NCBI GenBank assembly: GCA_029207755.1
Contig: JARCOQ010000016.1
Location: 10,755,307-10,819,306, forward strand
Reading direction: 5' to 3'
DNA: 64,000 nt
Source of the DNA: Chamaea fasciata
Lineage: Eukaryota > Chordata > Aves > Passeriformes > Sylviidae
Both the position numbers and the translations under genes were made by a program. Positions 46,351 through 57,870 of this stretch are shown piece after piece. Below the pieces are notes generated by a model. The model was not told where the DNA came from, made no database searches, and worked only from the letters and a program-made list of their open reading frames with translations. The first letter of the stretch is position 1. Each line of letters begins with the position of its first letter.

Positions 46351-49219
46351 ACAGCAATTAAATAACCTTGTTAATGCATCTTTTCAAACTTCTTACTGCA
46401 CAGACAGGAATGCCTTGAGATCTTATCACCCCTGCACAGAGACAGGGATTTATAAGCACAGGCAGCAACTTAGATGAAGATAGACCAACTGGTGCATGAA
46501 ATCATACCAAAGCTCTCCCCAGTCCGCTCACAACAGGCAATGCAGCCTTCAGGGTAAAAACTGCTGCTTCAGAGAGAACCTCTGCCCCTAGCTACATCTC
46601 TTTGAGAACCAAAGCTCCTTTCTAATCAAATTGTCACGCCAATGCCTGTCTTTACCATCAGTGCAATTAACCCCCCCACGCATAAAATACAAATGATGGA
46701 AACATTTCTCTTCTCCAGGCTCTGTGTGACTCACACATTGGATAGGAGTGGTGCTGGTCCACCCCTGCTGCTGGGAGCTTCTATGGCTTCTCCTGGCTCC
46801 AGCAGCTTAATCCTCCTGCATTCATCTCCCCTCAGTGTGCACTAAGCACCAGCACCAATCCCATCCCTCTGCACTCCTCTTGTCTCTTCTCATGGAAGGA
46901 AGAACAGAATAAAAAACCTCCTGAAGCCCACAAGACCTCATAAACAACTGGTGCCCTGCTCCTGTAAGAAAGGCAAGTCCCACACACTTGGTGCCACTGC
47001 TGCCACAATGTGCAGCAGATCAGATCTGCCCAGTGAGAGCTGCTTGTCTCCAGGAGATGCCTACCTGGAGGTCACCCTCCTTGTCAGTAGTCGGTGCTGA
47101 CATCTGGAAAAGAAGACACACCAAATACTGGAGCTTTCCCCTGCACCTAGCAACAGTGTCCAGTGTCAAGGGAACCAGCCCCCAGCTCTGCAAGAAGCAC
47201 TGGGAGGCACAAGCCCCGGGGCTAATTTAGATGGAATATAAAACACTTTACATGGAATGAAAAAACACTTTATACATTGTGGCAGCCATTTCCTACTCAC
47301 TAAACAAATGCAGGATTGGTTGTACTTTCAGACAGTCTTTCCCTGCCCTAGAAAGAACTCTGAAGTGCTCTTCAGCATCCACAGTGCTGCTAAACCATTG
47401 CTGGCTGCTGGAGCATCCCCTCCACGGGACACTTCAGTGGAGGGCCCTGCCAGGCAGTGCTGGGGTTCCATTCCCACGGGCTGTGCAGCACAGCTTTGTC
47501 TCCTGAGCCTCCACAGCTGCTCCTGGCCCCAGCCAGCAGAGCCCTGGCACATGGATGCAGTGCATGGAAGGGCCACAGGCAGGCAGGTACAGGGCACTGC
47601 TGCTCCCAGGCCATATGGACACGGGCAGCCAGGTGAGCAGAGAGCTGCTGGCTTCAAGAGCAGCTGGACACAAGACCACGTCTGCAGGAGGCAGCGGCCT
47701 TGTAAAGCCCTAAGAGCTGCTGGAGTATCCATTTGTAGTCAGTACTGGTGATGTATTAAGAGAGGATAAAAAGCCTTTTCCTCACACACACAGTGGCAGC
47801 AGTCTCAGTCCCTGCACCAGGCTCAGCACTGCAGCACAACTCTCCCAACAATCCAGCCCCACCACCACCTCCACCTCCCCCTGCTCAGACACTGAGAGAC
47901 CACTGTGCAGGTCTCCAAGGAGCAGGCACTCCCTGTACATCAGCAATTCCCAGACAAGGATATCAGAGGCTGCAGCCCGGTGCAGCGAGCTGACATCATG
48001 TGCCTGATGTTGCCAAACATGGATGAGCTGTTGCTAGAACAATCAATTTTTAAATATATCTCTGCTTGTTACCCTGAGCCTGCAGTAACTATAGTAACAT
48101 GCTCCGGGCTCCCCTCTTCAAAGGCACCACAGCTGTGCCTGGGGCCAGGGGTCTCCTGGGGCTGGGAAGGCTGATACCTCCTGGGCTGTGTCCCAGGATG
48201 CTCTGTGGGTCACCCTGGAGAATCCCACCTGTTCTGTCCTGGCAGCACCTGTCCAGGCACTGGCAGAAGGACTCTGCACACACCAGGCAGCTCCAGCCTC
48301 TCTGACCACGGAGGAAGCATTCCTGTCAGCACTGGCAGGGTCTGCCCCAATACCTCGGGAACAGGAATCCTCAGGAAGAGGCCACAATGCTTTTGCATCC
48401 ACAAGGCTTTTGCAGGGCTCTTTCAGGGGGATCCAGCATGGTCCTACAAAGCAGATTTCCTCTGGCACGTGTGGCTTTTGGCAACAACTGGCAGAGCCCT
48501 GACACCTTGACAGAGCCCTTGTGGCTCAGTCCCTGCTCAGAGCAGTGCTGACTGGCAGGTGCTGAGTGAGTGCCCCCCACCCTGAACAGTTCTGTCTTCA
48601 GCACTGGGGCTCACAGGGAGACCATGCATGCCAGGAGGAACAATGAAGAGGAAACCAGACTTAGCTTGTTTGTTGAGCTGAATTAAAGGATCAAGCAATA
48701 AATACAAGGCTCAGAAGTAGGAAAAGGCAGACCAGTGATGTGCACCGCCATTACTGGGCAGTCCTGTGGCTGCCAGCTGACCTCTGGGCTCCCTCAACAT
48801 GCAGAGTGTTGCCATGTCCAGCACCAGTGCCACAGACCTCTTTCAGAGTGGGTGCAGAGACAGTTCTCAGGGTGTGCTCTAGTCCAGTGTGAGGGCAGTT
48901 CAGGAGTGATCCCACCCTCACCTCTCTGCATGCACACAGCCTGCTCCAGAGTGCAGCATCCCACCACCTGCAGCAGGATGGCATCTCCTTGGCAGCCTGC
49001 AGGTGGGCTCTGACACACCTACCCTGTGTATAGAACACCTCGTGCTGTGGTCTGGGTTGTCTGGGATGTTTACCTTATTCTTCTCCTTACCTCTATTCTG
49101 CTCAGTAAAAATGCAAATGAAGTGTTGTCACTCTGCTCCCTCTTTCTGCAATGAAAATGCCGTGTGTTCCCTCTGTACCTGCTGCTTCCCAGATTGAGGG
49201 GGTGGAGAACAAGGAGGGA
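46351..49219. other. Unannotated noncoding stretch
   Basis: GC-moderate to GC-rich. An octamer ATGCAAAT lies at 49111-49118. A CCACC-rich patch lies near 47860-47880. Many overlapping open frames (up to 164 residues) are without recognised products. Confidence 0.5.
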
Positions 49220-49680
49220 GGTGGGTTGGCTGAATTGCACTTTAATTAGGCTCCTCCCCAGACAACGCGCACTGTGAATTTTTCAAAATCCTATAAACTG
49301 TATAATATCAATTATTCAATCATTCTGCTAATCTAAAGGCTTCCAGAAGACTTCCAGCTTTGTAGGAAAGCTAAACATGAAGTATCAATAATTGACAGCC
49401 TTCCCATCAGAGGATTAACTCCCAGAACATATCCCTTTGGAGCACAAGTAGAGCATGCAGTGCTCCCCGGGGAAGTATTACCTCCACTTGTCAAAGTGCT
49501 CTTGGAGAGGTGTCATCACACCAAGTTCCATCACTGCATTTTATAAATCCTATCCTATTAGATGCATTTATCCTGCAAACAACTTTGCAGTATAATCCCT
49601 AGGTTTTTTTCCCTGACATTATGAGGTCCACATAACCAAGGTACATAAGGGATTAACACAGTGAGCACATTTGACAATCA
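49220..49680. promoter_or_regulatory. Candidate conserved noncoding element
   Basis: AT-rich island with CTTTAATTAGGC, TATAATATCAATTATTCAATC, TCAATAATTGACAG and GCATTTTATAAATCC. Non-repetitive and motif-dense. ATTGACAG-type words suggest MEIS/PBX-class sites. Inferred only. Confidence 0.42.
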
Positions 49681-49879
49681 CATTTGCAGATAGTTTCTGG
49701 AGTGTCCCACGGGACTGGGCTGTCTGCATGCACACACTGGATCAAGGAGGGTCACATCCTCTGCAAACAGTGGGAGCTGAGAGGGGACAGTCCATGTCAC
49801 ACCTCAGGGTAACTGCAGGCTTTGCCGGCCTCTGTTCATCGCCTCCAGCCCCAAATCAAACAGTTGCATCTTCCATCTG
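49681..49879. other. Unannotated noncoding stretch
   Basis: Mixed composition with no visible feature. Confidence 0.4.
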
Positions 49880-50440
49880 ATCAGCGTGGGGTCACACTCA
49901 TCTTCTCCCGTAACCCGGTTTTCCCTGCACAGCCCTGTCCCTTTCCCCCAGCTCCCAGAGGCACGTTCCCGCAGCCTTCGGCCAGCCTGGGATGCTCTCC
50001 GGGCAGTTTGCTGAGGAGGCCACCCTGGGCTGGTGCCTTCCCGGCAGCCGGCGTGTGGCAGCGGGAGGCTGAGGATGATGGTTTTCCCTGGCAGTGCTGG
50101 ATCATTCGCTACAGAGGTTGCGGAGAGCCGAGAGCTTGCCAGCACCACGCGGAGCGTTCGGATGCCTCCTACAGGCTGGAGGGGCACAGAGAGTTAATTA
50201 AAATGCACTGAGCAAATGTAAAGTTTCATTACAAGACACAAAGGTGGGCTGAGTTCCTCCTCCAGCAGACATATCTGCATAATCCGGCCCGGCCCTGCAG
50301 CTGCCGCTGCCGCTGTGCTCACTGCTGCTGCAGACACTGTTTTCATCTGTTTTATTGAGCAAACACTACCCCGGGCTGGAGCTGCATAACCAGTCCTGCT
50401 GCGCAGTAATGCCTTTGCTTTTTTCCTACAAATCTAACAT
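49880..50440. promoter_or_regulatory. CpG-bearing candidate regulatory element
   Basis: CpG-richer than its flanks at 49890-50160, then GAGTTAATTAAAATGCAC (50192-50209) and a second CpG patch around 50284-50315. The mix resembles the element at 13050-13500. No promoter start or exon is recognisable. Could be a distal enhancer. Confidence 0.35.
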
Positions 50441-51189
50441 AAAAGTGACCATCCTGCAGACAGGCACGCCCATCCTTTGCCACTGCCTTTCCCAGAGGAC
50501 GCGAGCCCGTGTATGAGCCTCAGGACAGGCACAGGGCACGGACATTCCCATGCACAGCCCGCACCTTGGCTGCTGGCATGGCTGAGCCCACAGCACCTGC
50601 AAAACTCGAGGTGGTGGCTGGGTTGCAGCAGACTGGAGACCATCCAGGGTCAGCAGTCCCACTGCACCTCATTTTCCCAAGAAAACATCCACTAAAGTAT
50701 TGCTGGTTCCCTGGCTGAAACGTAGCTCAGCCTGCAGTGTTTGGAGTATGAATATACTGTACATGTGAACTGCAGATTTGTTCCACATATTTTCCTCGAA
50801 GACTGTATGTCTTTTCCTTTTTTTTAATAATGCCAGTCATAAATGTCACATGTTGGAGCCCAGATCTCATTACTGTGAGCAGAGAAATGTATGCCAGGCA
50901 ATAAATTCTTTTGTTGGAAATAACCCTGGTGACTAGAGAAATTTATGAATTTATTACTCTTTGTAGGAGCCTTTCCTCCTATGACTTAAGGAGAGATCTA
51001 TCATCCTACAGGAGAGGTTGCTGGTTCTCTAGAAACCTTTGTACAGTTTTATGTCACATTCCCTGCCTTCCTGTCCTAAGGATTCATTCACATGCACGGC
51101 TCATTATAAAAAAGGCATCCTGACTCCGGGCATCAGCCCAGCAGCGCTGGTGGCGCCTCCCATGCCAGCACAGCTCCCACACGCCACGG
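50441..51189. other. Unannotated noncoding stretch, AT-rich in the second half
   Basis: GC-rich to about 50690. AT-rich from 50740 to 51060 (TTTTTTTTAATAATGCC, AAATTTATGAATTTATTAC). Non-repetitive. Confidence 0.4.
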
Positions 51190-51236
51190 CCTCTGTGGGG
51201 AGAGTGTCACCAGTGTCACCAGTGTCACCAATGTCA
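51190..51236 (+). repeat. 9-bp tandem repeat (TGTCACCAG)n
   Basis: Four to five near-identical copies of TGTCACCAG/TGTCACCAA in a row. A very short minisatellite. Confidence 0.85.
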
Positions 51237-51304
51237 CCGGTGCCCTGTCCCAGCACCCACAGCCACAGCCCAGCGTGGGCCCTGCAGACTGGCGGCTCCC
51301 GGGG

Positions 51305-51450
51305 AGCAGCCCAGCCACCAAGCCTTGCCACCAAGCCCTGCCCTGCCCAGCCAAGTCCAGCCCAGCCCTGCCACCAAACTCAGCCACCAAGCCCAGCCAC
51401 CAAACCCAGACACCAAGCCCAGACACCAAGCCCTGCCAGCCCAGCCCAGC
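51305..51450 (+). repeat. 12-bp-type minisatellite (CAGCCACCAAGC)n
   Basis: Degenerate copies of CAGCCACCAAGC with variants CCTGCCACCAAG and CAGACACCAAGC, interspersed with CCCAGCC. About 145 bp. Plus-strand open frames across it are Pro/Ala/Lys/Thr-rich repeats and appear artefactual. Confidence 0.88.
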
Positions 51451-52359
51451 TCAAGCCCCAGTGTTCGATGCTCGGCAGCTGCGTGGTGAACGGCGGAGGG
51501 GCAAGATGGGGCTGCCAGCTGAGGAAGATGAGAGGAGTCAATGGCATCAGTTCAGCTCCAGACAGCATATCAGGGACCCCGCTGCCAGCTGAGGAACATT
51601 CAGAGTACAGGGATGGGTGGGCCATCACCTACTGACAGAGCCACTGCAAAATTACACCTTGTTATCTCACTGGCAATTATATTTTCATGTAGGTCTGAAA
51701 TACTTTGAATACAAACCTTTTCTGTGAGATTACAAATCTCTCAAGCACTTCTGCAATTTGGATGGCAGGGGGTCAATTATTTGGGCATGGGTTTGCATAT
51801 AATGGCCTGCAACAGATTGTAAAGTTTCTCAGTTAGTGAAGCAATTATGAACGCTGAATCCAAACTATGGCTGGAGGGTGTTGGAATGGGGCCATCTGGA
51901 CATGGAGACACTGCACAGCTGTGAGGAGACTCCCTCGGCCAAGTGCTGTAGGTACTGGGGTACGTGTATGGTCTCCACAGAGCCTGCTGGGGCACAGAAT
52001 ACGTGGTGTAAGAGACAGTCCAACAAAAATAAATACAAATACGAATGTAAAAATAAGAAAGAGAAATGTCAGGTTTTGGGGTGTTTTTTTTGTTTGTTGT
52101 TTATTTTTTGCCAAGAAAGAAGTTCAAACTTCACTTCCATGTGATTACTGTTTATTCCAGAAGACCAGATCACTTCATTCATTTAGCGATTCAAAACATG
52201 TTATTTTCAAAAATCCTTAAAAGCTTTCATAAACAGACTCTCATCCAGCCAAAATCTAGCTGGCAAAGCTCCTGAGTGTGAGGATAGATTAATTTATCAC
52301 TCCTCAGCAGTGAATATTAGAGTTTATTGTGTTGAAAAGGAAAACCAGTCAGGGTTTTG
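51451..52359. other. Unannotated stretch with A-rich and T-rich simple sequence
   Basis: The part at 51640-51860 is AT-rich. An A-rich run at 52021-52066 is followed by a T-rich run at 52083-52111, which could fold back on it. No gene recognised. Confidence 0.45.
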
Positions 52360-52959
52360 ACCATCCAAAGTGGCAATCACTGCCATTAAACACAGGACCC
52401 AGAGTGCCTGCCAGGAGAGACTCCAGAAACCACCGGCATAACCACACATTCCCAGCACCAGGCTCCATCCTTGGGATGACATTTGCAGCATTCCTGGGCT
52501 GTCTCCACAGCTAGTTTATCGGTCCCAGGCTCCTGTCCTGCTCCCCACCACCATGCCCAGGGCACCACGTCACGTGCTCTCCTCCAGTGGCACACGAGCC
52601 CACGGGTCCTGTGCTTCTCTGCAGCATTTCAGCACCTGTGTCACCCCCGTGCCCCAGCCCAGCACGAGTGAAGCCTTGTCCCAGCTGCTCACAGCCACCT
52701 GCCCTGGCAAAGCTGCCTGTTCCACACACAGCCACACACCTCAGAGCCACAGCCTTAATTTCCTGCATTTTCCCATCCCTTCATAAAAAATGGATGTCAA
52801 ATGAAAGTTTTTACACAGCAAACAGAACTGAGATTTAGGGCTACAAATGTCGGATTTCACAACACTCTGCCCATAAAACTGAAAGTCACACCACCAGTAG
52901 CCTGAACCAGGGGATGGGATCACAGATTTCCTAAAAGTAAATGAAAATGACATCTGAAG
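52360..52959. other. Unannotated noncoding stretch
   Basis: GC-moderate, with no repeat or gene recognised. Confidence 0.45.
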
Positions 52960-53350
52960 TTATTTTTCTCCCACTCTTAAAAATCAGCCTAACAGGAACA
53001 TCAAAATAATCCATGAGCCTGGTCATTCCTGTAACACATTGGCATAAATCAAGTACAAAACCATGGCTGAGTCGGGTAGAAAATCATCTTCCAGAGACAT
53101 CCAACTGAGCTCAGCAAAGGAGAACAGGCTGACACAACATCTTTAAACATTTTTAATTACCCTGTCAAAGTGACAATTATGGAGCTAATTATTAGGAAGA
53201 CAATACCAGATATACTGAATAGCACATCAACAGTGTTTTTATGTAATTATGCAATTTAATGAATTGAAGGCTACAGTAATGGACTATATCTGGTTAATTA
53301 GGGACTCCCTTTCTGCTAATAATGCTATTTATTTTCAACTCACTATAGGG
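52960..53350. promoter_or_regulatory. Candidate conserved noncoding element with TGTCA-AAG-TGACA
   Basis: A perfect 5-bp inverted repeat TGTCA-AAG-TGACA (53163-53175) matches paired MEIS/PREP/TGIF-type cores. TTTTAATTACC lies just upstream, and CTAATTATTAG (53185-53195) and GGTTAATTAGGG (about 53292-53303) downstream. A dense cluster of TALE- and homeodomain-type sites in non-repetitive AT-rich sequence. Confidence 0.47.
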
Positions 53351-55279
53351 GTGTGGGGTTTTTTTGTAAAACTAAGCGTATTTCTACAGACAATGAAGGA
53401 TTTTTCAGAGCAGCTCATATTGCTCACCCCTTCCTGTATGGGTGGGACAGTTTTTCATGGGGTGGACAATGAACTCCAGCTGTTACTCTTTCATTTCCAA
53501 CTTTGCCATTTTCCCTAGGGGTTAGTTACATCCTGGGGCTGGGCTCCTGGTGTTGGCATTCAGCCTGACCAAAGCCACCCTCCTCCCTGCCCTTCTGGCC
53601 CAGTCTGCCACCCCAAACCCAGCCCCAGGGCACTGGGACAGGAGCTCCTCATGGCACAGATAGGATGGGATCGCCCATCTCTGGAGCCCTTGCAGGACAC
53701 ATGGGGCCTGTTGAGGCAATTCCCAGGTGGACTCTGCCCAGAAGGACCCAATCTGATCAGGACCCACACCTCTGCCAGCCCCTGACCCTGCTCCTGAGCC
53801 ACAGGGCAACGTGTGCAGGCCTGGGGCTGGCTGGTGGTGCTGCTCCTCCAATACCATTCACAGGAAGGAGAAGAAATAATTTAAACATTTTCCCCACCAG
53901 ATAAAATTTTGGAGAGTTTCAAGCTTCCAAATTTCTCATGGTTGAACAAAAATTCTCTGATAAATTATGAATTGTATTTTAAATGTACCCTCAGAAGCCA
54001 TTTTAATTCTCTTTTTCTCTTTTTGGAAATAATTAACCTGTTTAAATTTTTTAATTGATTGAAGATATTTCCCAAGTGTTGTTACCTTCTGGGGAGGAGC
54101 CCTGCTTGCCACACAAGCTCACCACCTTAGGGAGATTTGAGAGGGAGGAATGGACTGTGGGAAGCCTCCTGGCCACACTCCACTGCTGGACCAGATCCCA
54201 TGTCCCAGATTCCTGCAGCATTCCAGGGTGGCATCTGTCTCATCAGCCTGTCCCCGAGGAGAAGACATTCTACAGGACAGGGGTCAGGCTGTGCCCATGT
54301 GTCTTCCTCCTTCATGGTCCATCTCACAAAGACAAAAATGATCCACCTGGGACTGCAGCTCTTAAGGGACAGAAAACAGCTGAGAAACTCTCCTTGGCCC
54401 CTCAGTTCTGCAAAGAAAGCTGTGGAGTTGCACCCCATGCTGTCCCTCAGATGTGCAAGAAAAACCACAGCTGGCACAGAACCCATGGCCAAGTGGCATT
54501 TGGGCTGCAGAGAAGAGACAGCTGTCATGGCAGAGGGGCCCAAATGGTAACACAGGCAAGCTCAATTGGATGCCCACCTTGGCTCAGTGGGCAGTAGAAA
54601 GCAGCTCAGCTGAGGGGTGGCATAAAGCTGCCAGTGAAGGGCATGCCTGGACCATTGCCTCTGCAGGGCACAGCAAGCTGCCAAGGTGGGTATGAACACG
54701 TGGGTGGTGAAGCTCCTGCTGAGCCAGATGGAGCCACTGACACCACAGGTTCCTGCAGGCACTGCTTTATGTGCTCTCTGCCACCGAGGTACAGCTCAGG
54801 TCCTGGCTTTTCTCCCCTCCTTGGGGCAGAGGTGTTCCTGCCCAGGCTACAGCTGCAATCCTGCCAGCAGCCCCCACACCACCTGCCGGCCAAAAACACC
54901 CCTGCCCTGCTGCTTTGGTCTCTGCAGCTCATTTAACTGTTGTTATGAGAGTGGTTGACAGGTCCCAAAACATAGATAAAAATAGAGGTATTTCACTCCA
55001 GAAGCAGTGAGAAGTATTATGGTAATAGACCAGCTTTTTCAGGTTCTGATGCCAACTGGGTCCTTCCAAAGAAGGTGCCAGTATATATTTGTGCCAGAAA
55101 TACCAAGAACTCAAAGAAGTTGTGATGGAGGAAGAGGAAGAGCCTGTGTTTGCACCAAGTGCTGGTGGAACTTGCAGGCTGTGCAAGACCCAGGTGACAC
55201 AGTCAGCTCTGCTCCCAGAGCCAGGGCCTCCCATGGCATGGAGGTGACTGGCAGTCCCTTCCTTCTGCAAAGAACTGCA
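53351..55279. other. Unannotated noncoding stretch
   Basis: GC-moderate except for 53880-54060, which is AT-rich (TAATTAACCTGTTTAAATTTTTTAATTG). Open frames up to 180 residues on both strands overlap and have no recognised product. Confidence 0.5.
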
Positions 55280-56740
55280 ATACCTGACAAATGAAAATTC
55301 ACCTCTTCAATTTGCAGGTTACTGGCATTAATGGCACAAATATTTGGCAGGTGACCCTTTGCAGAGTTTTACTGGCTTTATGACCCAAATATAGTAAAGG
55401 ACTTCCCATCTAAGTGGAAGCTGCTGTTAGGAAGGAAGAAATTCAATAATGTACTTGTAAATTAATAAAATCCTGGCAATTGTGAAAACAACCTGGTCTT
55501 TTGTTGGCCTGGAGATTTATTCAGTCTTGCTGTCTTCCCAGCTGAGGCAGAAAAGATCATAAACCTGCTAAGAGAAATGCCGCTGCAAATGTTCCAGGCT
55601 CAGCTATAACATTCCTCCTCCTGGCACAGCAGCCAAGGTGCCCCAAAAAGGCCAAGAGATGAACTTTCAAACCCTGTCCTGTCTGACCTTGCCAGCAGCT
55701 GCTCTGGAGCACTAACACTGACAAGAGCTAACTGTTCTGCAGTTGGAATTTGGTTTGGGGGGATCTTTCAAAGCTTTCTTCTTTCTAGGAGTATAGTAAG
55801 CCTTGAACCGTGTTATATGCCCATCAAAATTCCACGAGGGAGTGCTGGGAGGGGGTTGTGGGTGTCTGGACTGTGCACAATCCCTGCTGTCAGCTCAGGC
55901 TGAAGATGAGCCTCTGCTGAGCTGCACTGGGAACAGCCAGGGATAAGCATTCCTCCTGCCCCATTCACAGCACAGCACCCAAGTCAGGGAGATCAGGCTG
56001 CCCTGCAGCTCATGGCAAGGGTGGCAGGAAAGGGACCAGTCGAGTGCTGCAAGGCACAGCAGCAGCAGGAGCAGCTGTCTGGAGTGATAGTCACGTTCCT
56101 GCTCCTGCCTGTTAAACAGGGAAGACACAGCTCCCCGGCCCTCGCTCCCCCAGCGATGCTCTGAGGCAGTGAAACATTTTGCTCCCGCTGTACAAGTCAA
56201 ACACATTAACTCCAGCCCTCTGGGGAGTCTCTGAGCACTGTACCGAGCCCTGCCACTTCCCCAGGGTCAGCAGCTGATCCAACCATCTTCCCAACTCTCT
56301 GTCAAGGCAGCAGAACACACCACATATTCCTTGGATTCATAAACACTTCGAGTCCCTGAGCCCAGGTGCAGGAGATACATGCTCTCCATGAGTAGCATCA
56401 TCACGGGACAGACCCCAAGGACACAAGGGTGCTGAAGGGAGCTCTGCCCTGCAGACTCGCAGCCCAGATCCCAGTGGACAGTGAGAATCTGCTTGCATGG
56501 GATGCAATGCCTGCATAAGTTCAGGACCAGGATGACATCCAGGGTGTGGAAAGGGCTGAGCAGTGAGGACACCACGGTTTCAGTCAGACTTCACCAAATA
56601 TTTAATAGAGAAATGATCCAGAACCAACCCTTCTGAGGCACAGCAGCACTTCATTTTTCATCAGGGAATACTCAGCTAGCTGATATTACGACAGTATGTC
56701 TTTTTTATGTATATAAAATTTGTGAATTAATTTAGTGCTT
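55280..56740. other. Unannotated noncoding stretch
   Basis: AT-richer at 55290-55500 (GTAAATTAATAAAATCC) and at 56580-56740. GC-moderate between. No repeat family or gene. Confidence 0.45.
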
Positions 56741-57749
56741 GTGAAACCAAAGGAGTCATCACACTGGCATGGGCCATGGATATGGTGGAAAGACCAGCCA
56801 GCAACTTGGGCCATGAGCTGGCTCAGCAACATATGCCATATTACTGGTACCACACCAGGAAGGCTGCTGCCCTCCTATTCCAAGCACTCCAGATCAGACA
56901 CTGGGCACTTTCTGGAACTCAAGTACTCAGTACTTCAGGAGGAAAATCTCCACCAGCTCCAGTGCAGTACTCATGAAAACAGAAGTTGGTTGCACCAGTC
57001 CTTGTGTGGTGTAAGTGATCCAAGGAAGCTTCATGCAGCTCTGCTGGATGGAGATTCATATGAGTGGTCTCCAGAGTGGCTACCCAAAATGTCCCAAGAG
57101 ACAACAAAAGAGAAAGGCACAACTTGTTTAATCTACTTCCACACTGGTGTAAGAAGAAGTGAGCTGCTCCTTCTTCTGCACCCCAGAGCACCATCCCTGT
57201 TGTGGTGTCTGTTCTCTTACCACTCATCATTTCCAGGGGAAACCAGTACTGGGGAGCCCTGGGAAGAATCTCCACCACTCCTTCCCACAGCATCATTCCT
57301 GCTTCCAGCCTTGTCCTCAGCCTCCCGTGTCGGGATGCATTAATGCCAAATAGTCTGCAACACTGTCCTGGCCTTTGGCAGTGTTTCACTGTCCGCAGAG
57401 CCAGCAGTGACCACAGTGACATCACACACGCTCTCCTTTGCCTCAGTCCTGTGCCCCACACCGGTGGCCGCTCGGGAGCACCCACCTGCTCTCGCTGCAC
57501 CGAGCCTGCCCCATCCCGTTCCTGCCTGCAGACCATGGGATTGGCTCCTGCCCACCCCAACACAAGGATCAACATTTTCCTAATGACCAGTCCACGGGGA
57601 CTGCAGGCCAACGGGAGAGTTCTGTTTCCCGGCTTCCAAATGTTTTTGTAGGGCTCCATCTAGGGGGGATGATGCTGCACCAGGCTGCAGAGCAAGACAG
57701 GTACTAGTAAAAAACACAATGGCTCCTTCCCCTGGCCCGAGGCCTCTCA
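56741..57749. other. Region of overlapping long open frames, no gene supported
   Basis: Open frames of 202 residues (plus, 56735-57343) and 246 residues (minus, 56919-57659) overlap antiparallel, along with several shorter ones. Neither shows a domain, signal peptide or repeat. The sequence is GC-moderate, and stop-free runs on both strands suggest chance. Confidence 0.5.
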
Positions 57750-57870
57750 TCACACGCTTTCGGTGCTAATTGCAAAGGAGGGAAACAGCCCATAAATTTT
57801 ACCGTTATTTCTAATTTCAGTTGCAGCTGATTTCAAAAGAGCTGATGAAGGTAAGTGCACCTGTGCAGAT
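57750..57870 (+). promoter_or_regulatory. Conserved-looking block around a candidate microexon
   Basis: AT-rich, non-repetitive sequence (GCTAATTGCAAAGG, CCCATAAATTTTACC) that runs into an acceptor-donor pair (see 57821-57850). Flanking sequence of this kind around a very short exon is characteristic of regulated neural microexons. This is inference. Confidence 0.35.
57821..57850 (+). other. Candidate 30-nt in-frame microexon
   Basis: TTATTTCTAATTTCAG ends at 57820, and a near-consensus donor GAAG|GTAAGTG starts at 57851. The 30 nt between keep the reading frame. They read LQLISKELMK in frame 0 and AADFKRADE in the third frame. The second frame has a stop. A second AG six bases in (TTGCAG) would give a 24-nt version starting at 57827, also frame-preserving. 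Tandem acceptors with TGC before the AG are typical of SRRM4-regulated neural microexons. I do not recognise the peptide, and no partner exons are visible in the window. Confidence 0.3.

Noticed and set aside
56735..57659. Antiparallel 202- and 246-residue open frames
   Set aside because: Mutually overlapping on opposite strands with no similarity, signal peptide or exon structure.
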